Shown one piece after another: positions 1 to 8,256 of a stretch of DNA of 64,000 nt (position 1 is the first letter of the stretch; each line of letters starts with the position of its first letter). The notes below the pieces were generated by a model. The model worked only from the letters and a program-made list of their open reading frames with translations. It was not told the DNA's origin and searched no databases. The stretch comes from Arthrobacter sp. SW1 (GTDB lineage: Bacteria; Actinomycetota; Actinomycetes; Actinomycetales; Micrococcaceae): the NCBI RefSeq assembly GCF_001766675.1, contig NZ_MJLT01000045.1, positions 310,001 to 374,000 of the forward strand, read 5' to 3'. Both the position numbers and the translations under genes were made by a program.

Positions 1-596
1 GGAGCGGCGGGGGAGGTTTCCGCGCCGGCCAGGAAGGCGATGTCCCGGTGGCCGAGGCCCAGCAGGTGCTGAGCGGATTCGCGGCCGCCGGAAACCTCAT
101 CCGGGATGACGTGGTGCAGGCGCGGCTCGGGCGCGTTGTCGATGCAGTTGGCCAGGACGGAGGGCACCCGGAGCATGCCCTGCGGGACGTCAAGCGGCTT
201 GAGGCCCACGGTGACGTACATGAGGCCGTCCACCTGTCGGTCGAGCAGGGTTTCCACGGCGCTGGCATCCCGGGAGGCATCGAGTTCGGTGTCCATCACC
301 ACGGTGACGAAGCCGCGGCTGCGCGCGACGTCGTCCGCGCCGCCGATGATGTTGCCGTCAAAGGGGCTGGTAACCACTTCATCGGACACGATGCCGATCA
401 CGCGGGTGCGCTGGTTCCGCAGGCTCAGGGCGATGGGGTTGGGGGTGTAGTTCAGTTCTGCGGCGGCCTGCCGGATCCGGTCCTGGCTTTCCTTGGCCAC
501 GTTGCCGTCGCCCCGGCCGTTGAGCACCAGCGACACGGCGCTGCGGGAGACTCCGGCGCGCTTGGCGACATCGAGCGCTGTGGCTTTTCGCTGCAT
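1..596 (-). CDS. LacI-family transcriptional regulator, truncated by window edge
   Basis: The reverse strand is open from an ATG at 596 to the window edge, giving 198 codons without a stop, so the C-terminus is missing. The N-terminus reads MQRKATALDVAKRAGVSRSA, a typical LacI helix-turn-helix, followed by a hinge helix region (NYTPNPIALSLRNQRTRVIG) and the start of a periplasmic-binding-protein-like sensor domain (GIVSDEVVTSPFDGNIIGG). AAGGGG about ten bases upstream of the ATG can serve as ribosome binding site. It is divergent from menC. Members of this family bind a sugar or related ligand and repress nearby catabolic genes; the target must lie outside the window to the left. The family assignment is secure; the ligand is unknown. 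Confidence 0.9.
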   Translation of the reverse strand, partial: MQRKATALDVAKRAGVSRSAVSLVLNGRGDGNVAKESQDRIRQAAAELNYTPNPIALSLRNQRTRVIGIVSDEVVTSPFDGNIIGGADDVARSRGFVTVVMDTELDASRDASAVETLLDRQVDGLMYVTVGLKPLDVPQGMLRVPSVLANCIDNAPEPRLHHVIPDEVSGGRESAQHLLGLGHRDIAFLAGAETSPAA

Positions 597-630
597 GGTT
601 GAAACCCCTTCGGACTGCTGTAGGAACAGC

Positions 631-638
631 TTAGCTAA
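631..638. promoter_or_regulatory. Palindrome between divergent lacI-type gene and menC
   Basis: TTAGCTAA is a perfect 8-bp palindrome about 35 bp upstream of the LacI-type start at 596. LacI proteins often bind short palindromes near their own promoter, so autoregulation is possible, but one copy of so short a site is weak evidence. Confidence 0.25.
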
Positions 639-678
639 CTCGTGTGAGCCGCGATGGGAAGCGGCGGCGGCAGGCACG

Positions 679-691
679 TAGAGTGGGCCTG
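679..691 (+). promoter_or_regulatory. Probable leaderless promoter of menC
   Basis: TAGAGT (679-684) fits the actinobacterial -10 pattern TANNNT and ends six bases before the GTG at 691. Transcription would therefore begin at the start codon itself. No Shine-Dalgarno sequence precedes the GTG. I see no convincing -35 element. Confidence 0.5.
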
Positions 692-1722
692 TGCCTGAAT
701 CCGCCGCCCTGCCCGCCCAGCCACTGCCGGCCCAGCCGCTGCCGGTCCTCGACGAACTGCTCGCCACGGCCCGCGTGGTGAGCCTGCCCATGCGCGTGAA
801 GTTCCGCGGCATCATGGAGCGCGAAACCCTGCTGCTGGAGGGCCCCGCCGGCTGGGGCGAATTCTGCCCCTTCCCCGAATACGGCGACGCCGAAGCGTCC
901 CGCTGGCTCGCCGCCGCCGTCGAAGCCGCCTGGGCAGGGTTCCCGCAGCCGCTCCGCAGCAGCATCCCGGTCAACGCCACGGTTCCGGCTGTGGACGCCG
1001 CGCGGGTGCCCGAGGTCCTGGCCCGCTTCGGCCGGGTGGATGCCGTCAAGGTCAAGGTGGCCGAGCGCGGCCAATCGCTCGCGGAGGATCTCGCCCGCGT
1101 CACTGCCGTCCGGGAAGCGCTGCCGGAAGCAGCCATCCGGGTGGATGCGAACGGCGGCTGGGACGTCCCGCAGGCCGTGGAGGCACTCGGCCGGCTGGCC
1201 GCCGTCGGGCTCGAATACGCGGAGCAGCCCGTGCCGGACATTGCTGGACTCGCCGAAGTCCGCCGCCGCCTCGCCGGAAATGGCACAGCTGTGCTGATTG
1301 CCGCCGACGAATCCGTCCGCAAGGAGGACGACCCCCTCAAGGTCGCCCGGGCAGGCGCCGCGGACCTGATCGTCGTCAAGGTGGCACCGCTCGGGGGAGT
1401 GCGGCGGGCCCTGGAGATCGTGGCGCAGGCCGGGCTGCCCGCCGTCGTGAGCTCCGCCCTGGACACCTCGGTGGGCATCCGTGCCGGCCTGGCGCTTGCC
1501 GCTTCCCTCCCGGAACTGCCGTATGCCTGCGGGCTGGGAACCGTGCGCCTGTTTGAGTCGGACATCACCGCCGACCCCCTGGTGCCCGACGACGGCGCCA
1601 TCACCGTGAGCGACGCCGCAGCGGACGCGGGGCTGCTGGAGCGGTACGCGGCCCCCGCCGAGCGGTGGGACTGGTGGCTGGCCCGTCTACGGCGGGTGTA
1701 CGAGGTGCTGGCTGCGGGCTGA
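691..1722 (+). CDS. menC: o-succinylbenzoate synthase MenC
   Basis: This 343-residue enolase-superfamily enzyme dehydrates SHCHC to o-succinylbenzoate in menaquinone synthesis. The expected active-site set is visible: the KVK motif (K120, K122), metal ligands D152 (RVDANGGWD), E178 (YAEQPV) and D206 (AADES), and the second catalytic lysine K230 (IVVKVAPLGG). The length fits the actinobacterial OSBS branch. The GTG at 691 is chosen because an apparent -10 box ends six bases upstream and no better start with a ribosome site exists. menD follows after two phoX genes, and the remaining menaquinone genes lie at 34.8-39.4 kb. N-acylamino-acid racemase is a related activity in this superfamily, but the context favours MenC. 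Confidence 0.92.
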   Translation: MPESAALPAQPLPAQPLPVLDELLATARVVSLPMRVKFRGIMERETLLLEGPAGWGEFCPFPEYGDAEASRWLAAAVEAAWAGFPQPLRSSIPVNATVPAVDAARVPEVLARFGRVDAVKVKVAERGQSLAEDLARVTAVREALPEAAIRVDANGGWDVPQAVEALGRLAAVGLEYAEQPVPDIAGLAEVRRRLAGNGTAVLIAADESVRKEDDPLKVARAGAADLIVVKVAPLGGVRRALEIVAQAGLPAVVSSALDTSVGIRAGLALAASLPELPYACGLGTVRLFESDITADPLVPDDGAITVSDAAADAGLLERYAAPAERWDWWLARLRRVYEVLAAG

Positions 1723-1733
1723 GTCTTCGCTGT

Positions 1734-1792
1734 GTTCACCGGTTCTGTGTTGACCGGTGCGGTGTTCACCCAGATTTCACCGGAGTGTCCTC
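1734..1792 (+). promoter_or_regulatory. Pho-box-like direct repeats upstream of phoX
   Basis: Four GTTCACC-like heptamers run in the same direction: GTTCACC at 1734, GTTGACC at 1749, GTTCACC at 1764 and TTTCACC at 1775, with a weaker TGTCCTC at 1786. The last three are spaced exactly 11 bases apart. The actinobacterial PhoP box is built of 11-base direct repeats of a GTTCACC-type core. Finding it 60-120 bases upstream of an alkaline phosphatase makes PhoP control under phosphate limitation very likely. Confidence 0.75.
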
Positions 1793-1851
1793 TCGGATTC
1801 CCTTGGCGCTGACAGGGTGGGCGGGTCCCACGTCTGACTCCGGAGGCCCCC

Positions 1852-3948
1852 ATGACTGATACGCCCACCCGTTCGTTCCCGCTCCTGCCCATGCTCGGAC
1901 ACACCAGGGGCAAGCGCAGCCCGGTGACCTGTGCCCTGAAGTGCGATAACGCCTGCGCCAGCCCGGCCTGCAACACCAGCTCCAACTCTTACTTCCGCGA
2001 CATCGCCTCTGCCGCGATGTCCCGCCGCGCGGCCCTGGGCCTGGGCGCGGCCGGCGCGCTCGCCGTCGCCCTTGGCGGCAAGCTGGCCGGCGCAGAAACC
2101 GCCGAAGCCGCGGAAGGCCTGTCCGCCGCCGCGAAGGCCGGCTTCAAGTCCAAGCTCAGCTTCACGCCGATCGCCCCGGTGGATTACACCGTGGACGAAT
2201 TCACCGTTCCCAAGGGCTACGCCTGGCGCCCGATCATCCGCTGGGGCGACCCGCTCTTCAACGACAGCCCGGACTTCGACCCCGCCGCGCTGACCCCGGA
2301 GGCCCAGGCCCGCCAGTTCGGTTACAACAACGACTACTCGGACATCATTGAACTGCCCGGCAGCAAGGGCCGCCGCGCCGTCATGTTCGCCAACCACGAG
2401 TACACCAACGACAACCTGATGTTCTCCGAGGCCGAGACCGCGGCCGACCCGGCCCGCGTGCGTGCCGTCGCCCGTGCTGCCCAGGGCCTGACTGTCGTCG
2501 AGCTGGAGCGCAAGAACAAGAACCAGCCGTGGAACTACGTCAAGGGCGCCCCGCTGAACCGCCGCTTCCTGACCGAAACTGAGTACCAGCTCACCGGCCC
2601 CGCTGCCGGCTCCGCCCTCCTGAAGACCGTCGCCGACCCGTCCGGCCGCCGCCCCAAGGGCACCATCGGCAACTGCTCCGGTGGCACTACTCCGTGGGGC
2701 ACCATCCTCTCCGGCGAAGAGAACTTCCAGGGCTACTTCCGCGCCCCGGGCACCTCCGAAGGCGACCTCCGCTACGGCCTGAAGGACAAGCAGTCCACCT
2801 TCGGCTGGGAGCTCGACGACCCCCGCTGGGACACCCGCAACCCGGGCTACGAGAATGAAGCCAACCGCTTCGGCTGGATCGTGGAAGTCGACCCGATGGA
2901 CCCGACGTCGACCCCCAAGAAGCACACTTCGCTGGGCCGCCTGAAGCACGAGGGTGCCAATGTCCAGATCGCTGCCAACGGCAAGGCCGTGGCCTACACC
3001 GGCGACGACGAGCGCTTCGACTACCTCTACAAGTTCGTCTCCAAGGGCACCTTCCGTACCGGCACCACCGTGGCGGACCGCGAACTGAACAAGACCCTGC
3101 TCCACGAAGGCGACCTCTACGTTGCCAAGTTCACCGGCAACTCCCCGGTCTCCGAAATCGACGGCAGCGGGGCAGTCCCCTCCGACGGCGCCTTCGACGG
3201 TACCGGCCAGTGGCTCCCGCTCGTGGTCAACGGCGCATCCGCCATTGCCGGCATGACCGTCGCCGAGGTCCTGGTCTACACCCGCCTCGCTGCGGACAAG
3301 GCCGGCGCCACCAAGATGGACCGCTGCGAAGACGTCCAGCCGAACCCGGCCACCGGCAAGGTCTACGTGGCCTGCACCAACAACTCGGACCGCGGCAAGC
3401 CGGGCAAGGAAGGCGCCACCGAGGTCAACCCGCGCGCCCTCAACCGCGATGGCCACATCGTGGAAATCACCGAGGACGGTGGCGACCAGACCGCCACCAC
3501 CTTCACCTGGAACCTGCTGCTGGTTGCCGGCGACCCCGCCCAGGGCGATGTCACCTACTTCTCCGGCTACCCGGTGGACAAGGTCTCCCCGATCTCCTGC
3601 CCGGACAACCTGGCCTTCGACTCCGTGGGCAACCTGTGGATCTCCACCGACGGCGCGCCGTCCGGCATCGGCTACAACGACGGCCTGTTCAAGGTCACCC
3701 TGGAAGGCCCGGAGCGCGGCAAGGTGGAGCAGTTCCTGTCCGTTCCGCGTGACGCTGAAACCTGCGGCCCGATCATCCACGACGGCGAACGCCACGTCTT
3801 CGTCTCCGTGCAGCACCCGGGCGAGGAGGGTACGTACGACGCACCGAACTCCTACTTCCCGGACTACGTGCCCGCCGCCGGCCAGGCCAAGCCCGGCCAG
3901 TTCAAGGGCCCCCGCCCGTCCGTGGTCCAGGTGTACCGGGTGGACTAG
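1852..3948 (+). CDS. phoX: Secreted alkaline phosphatase, PhoX (DUF839) family, copy 1
   Basis: A 698-residue PhoX-type phosphatase, predicted to be exported folded by the Tat pathway and to release phosphate from organic phosphoesters. The N-terminus carries a four-cysteine segment (VTCALKCDNACASPAC), then a twin-arginine signal (SRRAALGLG, R58-R59) about 57 residues in. The family core motif NCSGGTTPWGTILSGEENF follows; C275 in it matches, by motif, the metal-ligating Cys of characterised PhoX, a Ca/Fe enzyme. GGAGG lies five bases before the ATG. A Pho-box-like array precedes it. The next gene is a close paralogue lacking that box. Substrate range cannot be read from sequence. Confidence 0.9.
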   Translation: MTDTPTRSFPLLPMLGHTRGKRSPVTCALKCDNACASPACNTSSNSYFRDIASAAMSRRAALGLGAAGALAVALGGKLAGAETAEAAEGLSAAAKAGFKSKLSFTPIAPVDYTVDEFTVPKGYAWRPIIRWGDPLFNDSPDFDPAALTPEAQARQFGYNNDYSDIIELPGSKGRRAVMFANHEYTNDNLMFSEAETAADPARVRAVARAAQGLTVVELERKNKNQPWNYVKGAPLNRRFLTETEYQLTGPAAGSALLKTVADPSGRRPKGTIGNCSGGTTPWGTILSGEENFQGYFRAPGTSEGDLRYGLKDKQSTFGWELDDPRWDTRNPGYENEANRFGWIVEVDPMDPTSTPKKHTSLGRLKHEGANVQIAANGKAVAYTGDDERFDYLYKFVSKGTFRTGTTVADRELNKTLLHEGDLYVAKFTGNSPVSEIDGSGAVPSDGAFDGTGQWLPLVVNGASAIAGMTVAEVLVYTRLAADKAGATKMDRCEDVQPNPATGKVYVACTNNSDRGKPGKEGATEVNPRALNRDGHIVEITEDGGDQTATTFTWNLLLVAGDPAQGDVTYFSGYPVDKVSPISCPDNLAFDSVGNLWISTDGAPSGIGYNDGLFKVTLEGPERGKVEQFLSVPRDAETCGPIIHDGERHVFVSVQHPGEEGTYDAPNSYFPDYVPAAGQAKPGQFKGPRPSVVQVYRVD

Positions 3949-3967
3949 TCCCGTCCCGGTTCCCGCT

Positions 3968-4028
3968 AACGCGGGGTCACTTCGCGCCCATGTTTGCACC
4001 ATGCATGGGCCGTAAGTGACCCCGCGTT
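3968..4028. repeat. Palindromic repeat family A, copy 1
   Basis: Inverted repeat with arms AACGCGGGGTCACTT (3968-3982) and AAGTGACCCCGCGTT (4014-4028) and a CAT/ATG-containing centre. The same arms recur at 6210-6274 and 60326-60388, always between genes. It sits just after the phoX copy 1 stop and may also terminate transcription. The layout resembles REP-type extragenic palindromes. Confidence 0.85.
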
Positions 4029-4063
4029 GCTTTTTGGGGTGCGTCCAGGGAACGATCAGGGGA

Positions 4064-4100
4064 TTGACAGCTTTTGACGATGGTGTTGTCATCTTTTGAC
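4064..4100 (+). promoter_or_regulatory. TTGAC repeats in the promoter region of phoX copy 2
   Basis: TTGAC occurs at 4064, 4074 and 4096, with the octamer CTTTTGAC at 4071 and 4093. TTGACA at 4064 could be a -35 element. No GTTCACC array like that of the first phoX is present. This may be a separate regulator site or a chance cluster. Confidence 0.3.
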
Positions 4101-4144
4101 TTGATTGGCCAATAGTGGCCATTCGCTATTTCAAGGAGGAAATA

Positions 4145-6199
4145 GTGCCTGACAACACCCAGCGGAAGTTCCTGCCCATGCTCGGCCACGTGCGCGGCAA
4201 ACGCAGCGCCGTGACGTGCTCGCTCAAATGTGCCAACGCCTGCGACGGGCCCGCCTGCAACAACAGCCCCAACTCCTACTTCCGGGACATCGCCGAGGCT
4301 GCCATTTCCCGGCGCGCCGCCTTGGGCCTCGGTCTGGCCGGCGCCTTCGCGATCGCCGTCGGCGGGCCAGGCCAACGCGCCCAGGCGCTCGCCCCGGCCG
4401 TGACGGCGGCGCCGTCCAAGCTTTCCTTCGCCCCGATCGCGCCCGTGGCCGGCACTGTGGACGGCTTCTCCGTTCCGGAGGGATTCACCTGGCAGACCAT
4501 CATCCGCTGGGGAGAACCACTCTTCTCCGATGCCCCTGACTTCGACCCCGCCGCCCAGACCCCGGATGCCCAGGCCCGCCAGTTCGGCTACAACAACGAC
4601 TACTCGGACATCCTCCACATCGAGGGAAGCAAGGACCGGCGGGCCCTGCTCTTCGCCAACCACGAGTACACCAATCCCGAACTGATGTTCTCCGCGGCAG
4701 AGCGGGCGGCTGACCCGGCCCGGACGCGCGCCGTCGCCCGCGCGGCGCAGGGGCTGTCCGTCGTCGAGCTTGAACGCAGGAACAAGAACGATCCGTGGAA
4801 GTACGTCCAGGGCGCGCCGCGCAACCGCCGCTTCCTCACCGAAACCGAATACCGCTTCACCGGGCCGGCCGCTGGATCCCCGCTGCTGCGCACCGACGGC
4901 GACCCCGCCGGAAAGCACCCGCGCGGCACCCTCGGCAACTGCTCCGGCGGCACCACCCCGTGGGGCACCATCCTTTCCGGCGAGGAAAACTTCCAGAGCT
5001 ATTTCCGTGCGGGCGGAACGTCCGACGGCGACAAGCGCTACGGCTTGAAGGACGCTCCCAGCGTGGCCGGCTGGGAACAGGACCAGCCGCGCTGGGACAC
5101 CCGGAACCCCGGCTGGGTGAACGAAGCCCACACCTTCGGGTGGATCGTCGAGGTGGACCCGTACGATCCGACGTCGACCCCCAAGAAACACACCTCCCTG
5201 GGCCGCATCAAGCACGAGGGCGCCAACGTGCAGATCGCGGCGAACGGCAAGGCCGTGGCGTACACCGGCGACGACGAGCGCTTCGAGTACCTCTACAAGT
5301 TCGTGTCCCGGGACCACTACGTGGAAGGGGACCGGGAACACAACAAGACGCTGCTGCACGAAGGCGATCTCTACGTGGCGCAGTTCAGCGGTGACTCCGG
5401 CGCGGAGATCGACGGCAGCGGAAAGGTGCCCTCCGACGGTTCCTTCGACGGGACCGGCCGCTGGCTGCCGTTGGTGCTGGACGGCGCATCAGCGGTCCCC
5501 GGAATGAGCCTGGACGAGGTGCTGGTCTTCACCCGCCTGGCCGCGGACACCGTGGGCGCCACCAAGATGGACCGGCCCGAGGACGTGCAGCCGCACCCCA
5601 CCACCGGCAAGGTCTACGTGGCATGCACCAACAACACGGACCGCGGCAAGGAAGGCAAGGAAGGGGCCACCGAGGTCAACCCGCGCCTGCTCAACCGCAA
5701 CGGCCACGTCGTGGAAATCACCGAGGACGGCGGGGACCAGACCTCGGAGACTTTCACCTGGAACCTGCTGATCGTCGCCGGAGACCCCGCCCGGGACGAG
5801 ACCGCGTACTTCTCCGGCTACCCCGCGGACAAGGTCTCCCCGATTTCCTGCCCGGACAACCTGGCTTTCGACTCCGTGGGCAACCTGTGGATCTCCACGG
5901 ACGGTGCGGCCAAGTCGATCGGCTACAACGACGGTCTGTTCAAGGTGACCCTGGACGGTCCCGAACGCGGCAAGGTGGAGCAGTTCCTCTCGGTCCCGCG
6001 CGGCGCCGAAACCTGCGGCCCGATCGTCCACGACGAGGAACGCCACGTTTTCGTCTCCGTGCAGCACCCAGGCGAGGAGGGCACGTTTGAAGCGCCGCTG
6101 TCGCTCTTCCCGGACTACGTGCCCGAGGGCGTGACGCCACCGGCCGGCGCCTTCCGTATGCCGCGGCCGTCCGTCGTCCAGGTCCTGCCGGAACGCTAG
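4145..6199 (+). CDS. phoX: Secreted alkaline phosphatase, PhoX (DUF839) family, copy 2
   Basis: A 684-residue paralogue of the preceding gene, collinear over its whole length. It has the four-cysteine N-terminal segment (VTCSLKCANACDGPAC), the twin-arginine motif SRRAALGLG (R56-R57) and the core NCSGGTTPWGTILSGEENF with C266. GTG at 4145 is chosen over the upstream in-frame ATG at 4115: AAGGAGG lies directly upstream and the resulting N-terminus (MPDNTQRKFLPMLGH) aligns with that of copy 1. Predicted Tat-exported phosphatase. It is bracketed by two copies of palindromic repeat A in the same orientation. Its promoter region lacks the Pho-box array, so it may be expressed under different conditions. 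Confidence 0.88.
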   Translation: MPDNTQRKFLPMLGHVRGKRSAVTCSLKCANACDGPACNNSPNSYFRDIAEAAISRRAALGLGLAGAFAIAVGGPGQRAQALAPAVTAAPSKLSFAPIAPVAGTVDGFSVPEGFTWQTIIRWGEPLFSDAPDFDPAAQTPDAQARQFGYNNDYSDILHIEGSKDRRALLFANHEYTNPELMFSAAERAADPARTRAVARAAQGLSVVELERRNKNDPWKYVQGAPRNRRFLTETEYRFTGPAAGSPLLRTDGDPAGKHPRGTLGNCSGGTTPWGTILSGEENFQSYFRAGGTSDGDKRYGLKDAPSVAGWEQDQPRWDTRNPGWVNEAHTFGWIVEVDPYDPTSTPKKHTSLGRIKHEGANVQIAANGKAVAYTGDDERFEYLYKFVSRDHYVEGDREHNKTLLHEGDLYVAQFSGDSGAEIDGSGKVPSDGSFDGTGRWLPLVLDGASAVPGMSLDEVLVFTRLAADTVGATKMDRPEDVQPHPTTGKVYVACTNNTDRGKEGKEGATEVNPRLLNRNGHVVEITEDGGDQTSETFTWNLLIVAGDPARDETAYFSGYPADKVSPISCPDNLAFDSVGNLWISTDGAAKSIGYNDGLFKVTLDGPERGKVEQFLSVPRGAETCGPIVHDEERHVFVSVQHPGEEGTFEAPLSLFPDYVPEGVTPPAGAFRMPRPSVVQVLPER

Positions 6200-6209
6200 G
6201 CCACTTTCT

Positions 6210-6274
6210 GCAACGCGGGGTCACTTCGCGCTCATGTTTGCGCCAAACATGGGCCGTAAGTGACCCCGCGTTGC
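6210..6274. repeat. Palindromic repeat family A, copy 2
   Basis: Left arm GCAACGCGGGGTCACTT, right arm AAGTGACCCCGCGTTGC, with an inner extension CATGTTTG-CGC-CAAACATG that makes the hairpin nearly continuous. It lies between phoX copy 2 and menD, and the right arm occupies the -35 region of the menD promoter. Confidence 0.87.
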
Positions 6275-6278
6275 TCAC

Positions 6279-6291
6279 TAGACTGGAACGG
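6279..6291 (+). promoter_or_regulatory. Probable leaderless promoter of menD
   Basis: TAGACT (6279-6284) ends six bases before the GTG at 6291, the same geometry as at menC. The expected -35 position falls inside the right arm of the palindromic repeat just upstream. Confidence 0.5.
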
Positions 6292-8042
6292 TGACTTCCC
6301 CCGCTTCCCCCGATCCGGTTTCGCCCGACTCCCTGACCTCGCTCGCCGCCGCGCGGATCGCCGTCGCCGCCCTGGTCGACGGCGGTGTGCGGCATGTGGT
6401 GGTGTCTCCCGGATCGCGTTCGGCACCCATGGCCTACGCGCTCGCCGAGGCCGAAGCCGCCGGACGGGTCACCCTATTGGTCCGCATCGACGAGCGTTCG
6501 GCCGGTTTCACCGCCCTCGGCCTGGCGCTGTCCACCGAAACCCCCGCCGCCGTGCTCACCACCTCCGGGACCGCCGTCGGGAACCTCCTGCCCGCGGTCA
6601 TGGAAGCCAACCATGCCGCCGTGCCCCTCGTGGTCCTCTCGGCGGACCGGCCGGCCGAGCTTCACGGCACCGGGGCGAACCAGACCACCGTCCAACTGGA
6701 CCTTTTCGGCGAGCACGTCCGCTTCGCCGTCGACATCCCCGCCGGAAGCGACCCGCAGCGCGCCGTCCGCACCGCCCTGCACGCCGCGAGCGGCGCCCTC
6801 GAAGGGACCCCGCCGGGTCCCGTGCAGCTGAACCTCGCCTTCCGCGATCCGCTCGTTCCTGAACCGGGGGAGGCCCTTCCGCCGCGTGAGGGCCGCGGGG
6901 TTTTCCATTACGACGCCGGCCCCGAAGTCCTGGAGCTTCCGGCCGCTGCCGCCGGGCTGCCCGAGCGGCGCACCGTGGTCCTGGCGGGCCACGACGCCGG
7001 AGCCGTCGCCGAGGCTTTCGCCCGCGCGCACGATCTGCCGCTGCTGGCCGAACCGTCCTCCAACGCCCGCTTCGGGCCCAACGCCGTGGGGCCCTACCGG
7101 CTGTTGCTGGAGCACTTCGCCGCGGGATCTCCGCTGCCGATCGAACGGGTGGTGGTCTTCGGCCGGCCCACCCTCAGCCGTCCGGTGGCGGCCCTGTTGG
7201 CGCGCGAGGACCTGAAAACAGCCCTCTACGAGCCGGTCCCCGTGGCCTGGTACGAGCACGGCCGCCGCCGCGAGACCCCGATCGAAACACTCGCCGCGCT
7301 GGGCGACTTCGCCGGTCGCGGCGCGCCTGGCTGGCTGGACGCCTGGCTGCTGGCCGGCGCAGCCGCGCAGCACGCGCTCGACGGCGTCCTGGCCGCCGAG
7401 GCCTCGCTCACCGGACCCGCCCTCGCCGCCGCCGTCTGGGAACATGTGCGTGGCCGCTTGGTGCTGGGCTCCTCGAACGGCATCCGCGACGTCGACCTCG
7501 CCGGGCAGCCGCAATCCGCGCCCCTCGCCACGGTGGACGCCAACCGTGGCCTCGCAGGCATCGACGGCACCATCGCCACGGCCACCGGCATCGCCCTCGG
7601 TTCCGGCCGCGAAACCACGCTCCTGCTGGGCGACGTGACCTTCCTGCACGATGCCGGCAGCCTCCTGCTCGGCAGCGGCGAAACCGAACCGGACCTGCGC
7701 ATCGTGGTCCTCAACGACTCCGGCGGGGCCATCTTCGGGCTCCTGGAACACGGCACTTTCCTGGAACACGGCGGCGTCGAGGCGGAAGGCGGCTACGGCA
7801 CCGCCGTCGAACGGCTCTTCGGCACCCCGCACAACGCCGACATTTCCGCGCTGGCCGCCGCGTACGGCGTCGGATACTCGCTGGCGAGCACGACGGCGGA
7901 GCTCACCGCCGCGCTCACCGCGCCCCTGAAGGGCCGGGGCATCGTGGAAGTCCGCACCGACCGCTCCGGCCTGCGGGCACTCCACGGGCGCATCAAGGCC
8001 GCGGTGGGAGAGGCCACGGCGAGGGTGCTCGCGGCGGTGTAG
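6291..8042 (+). CDS. menD: MenD, SEPHCHC synthase
   Basis: A 583-residue thiamine-diphosphate enzyme that joins isochorismate and 2-oxoglutarate in menaquinone synthesis. MenD hallmarks are seen from N to C: VVVSPGSRSAPMAYAL, the ThDP-activating Glu region DERSAGFTALGLAL, TSGTAVGNLLPAV, DRPAELHGTGANQT, and a C-terminal ThDP/Mg-binding stretch LLGDVTFLHDAGSL with VVLNDSGGAIFGLLE. Length is normal for the family. The GTG start is supported by the -10 box six bases upstream and the correct N-terminal alignment. MenF, which supplies isochorismate, is encoded 28 kb away at 34.8 kb. Confidence 0.95.
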   Translation: MTSPASPDPVSPDSLTSLAAARIAVAALVDGGVRHVVVSPGSRSAPMAYALAEAEAAGRVTLLVRIDERSAGFTALGLALSTETPAAVLTTSGTAVGNLLPAVMEANHAAVPLVVLSADRPAELHGTGANQTTVQLDLFGEHVRFAVDIPAGSDPQRAVRTALHAASGALEGTPPGPVQLNLAFRDPLVPEPGEALPPREGRGVFHYDAGPEVLELPAAAAGLPERRTVVLAGHDAGAVAEAFARAHDLPLLAEPSSNARFGPNAVGPYRLLLEHFAAGSPLPIERVVVFGRPTLSRPVAALLAREDLKTALYEPVPVAWYEHGRRRETPIETLAALGDFAGRGAPGWLDAWLLAGAAAQHALDGVLAAEASLTGPALAAAVWEHVRGRLVLGSSNGIRDVDLAGQPQSAPLATVDANRGLAGIDGTIATATGIALGSGRETTLLLGDVTFLHDAGSLLLGSGETEPDLRIVVLNDSGGAIFGLLEHGTFLEHGGVEAEGGYGTAVERLFGTPHNADISALAAAYGVGYSLASTTAELTAALTAPLKGRGIVEVRTDRSGLRALHGRIKAAVGEATARVLAAV

Positions 8043-8077
8043 GGCTGCGCTTCGTGATTTTCGACGCGCTTCGTCCT

Positions 8078-8130
8078 TTTCGACGCGCTTTGTTCCAGGC
8101 GCACGGGGAATTTCCGTAGCGCCAGGCACG
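8078..8130. repeat. Palindromic repeat family B, copy 1
   Basis: The stretch 8078-8113 matches 9221-9256 at 28 of 36 positions (direct repeat), so related sequence lies on both sides of the AbiEi-type gene. Within it GGCGC-ACGGGGAATTTCCGT-AGCGCC forms a hairpin related to the palindrome at 32051-32094. A second partial unit, TTTTCGACGCGCTT, starts at 8058. Confidence 0.6.
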
Positions 8131-8193
8131 AATCGAGTCGCGGGCAAGTGAGCGGATCGCGGGCAAATGAGCGCGTCGCCGGGCACGGGCGCA

Positions 8194-8207
8194 GAGTTGT
8201 CCACATA
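8194..8207 (+). promoter_or_regulatory. GAGTTGTCCACATA box with DnaA-box core
   Basis: This 14-mer contains TTGTCCACA, the preferred DnaA box of high-GC actinobacteria. The identical 14-mer occurs at 39847-39860. Each copy ends exactly 49 bases before the ATG of an AbiEi-type gene, which suggests a promoter or operator role for that gene family. Confidence 0.6.
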
Positions 8208-8256
8208 GCGGGTTCAGTGGCTTTCGCGGCCCCGTTCCGGTTGCGATGTTCGAAGC

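Noticed and set aside
1777-6067. Long minus-strand open frames opposite the two phoX genes.
   Set aside because: They lack codon structure, domains and ribosome sites, and mirror the third-position GC bias of the real genes on the plus strand.
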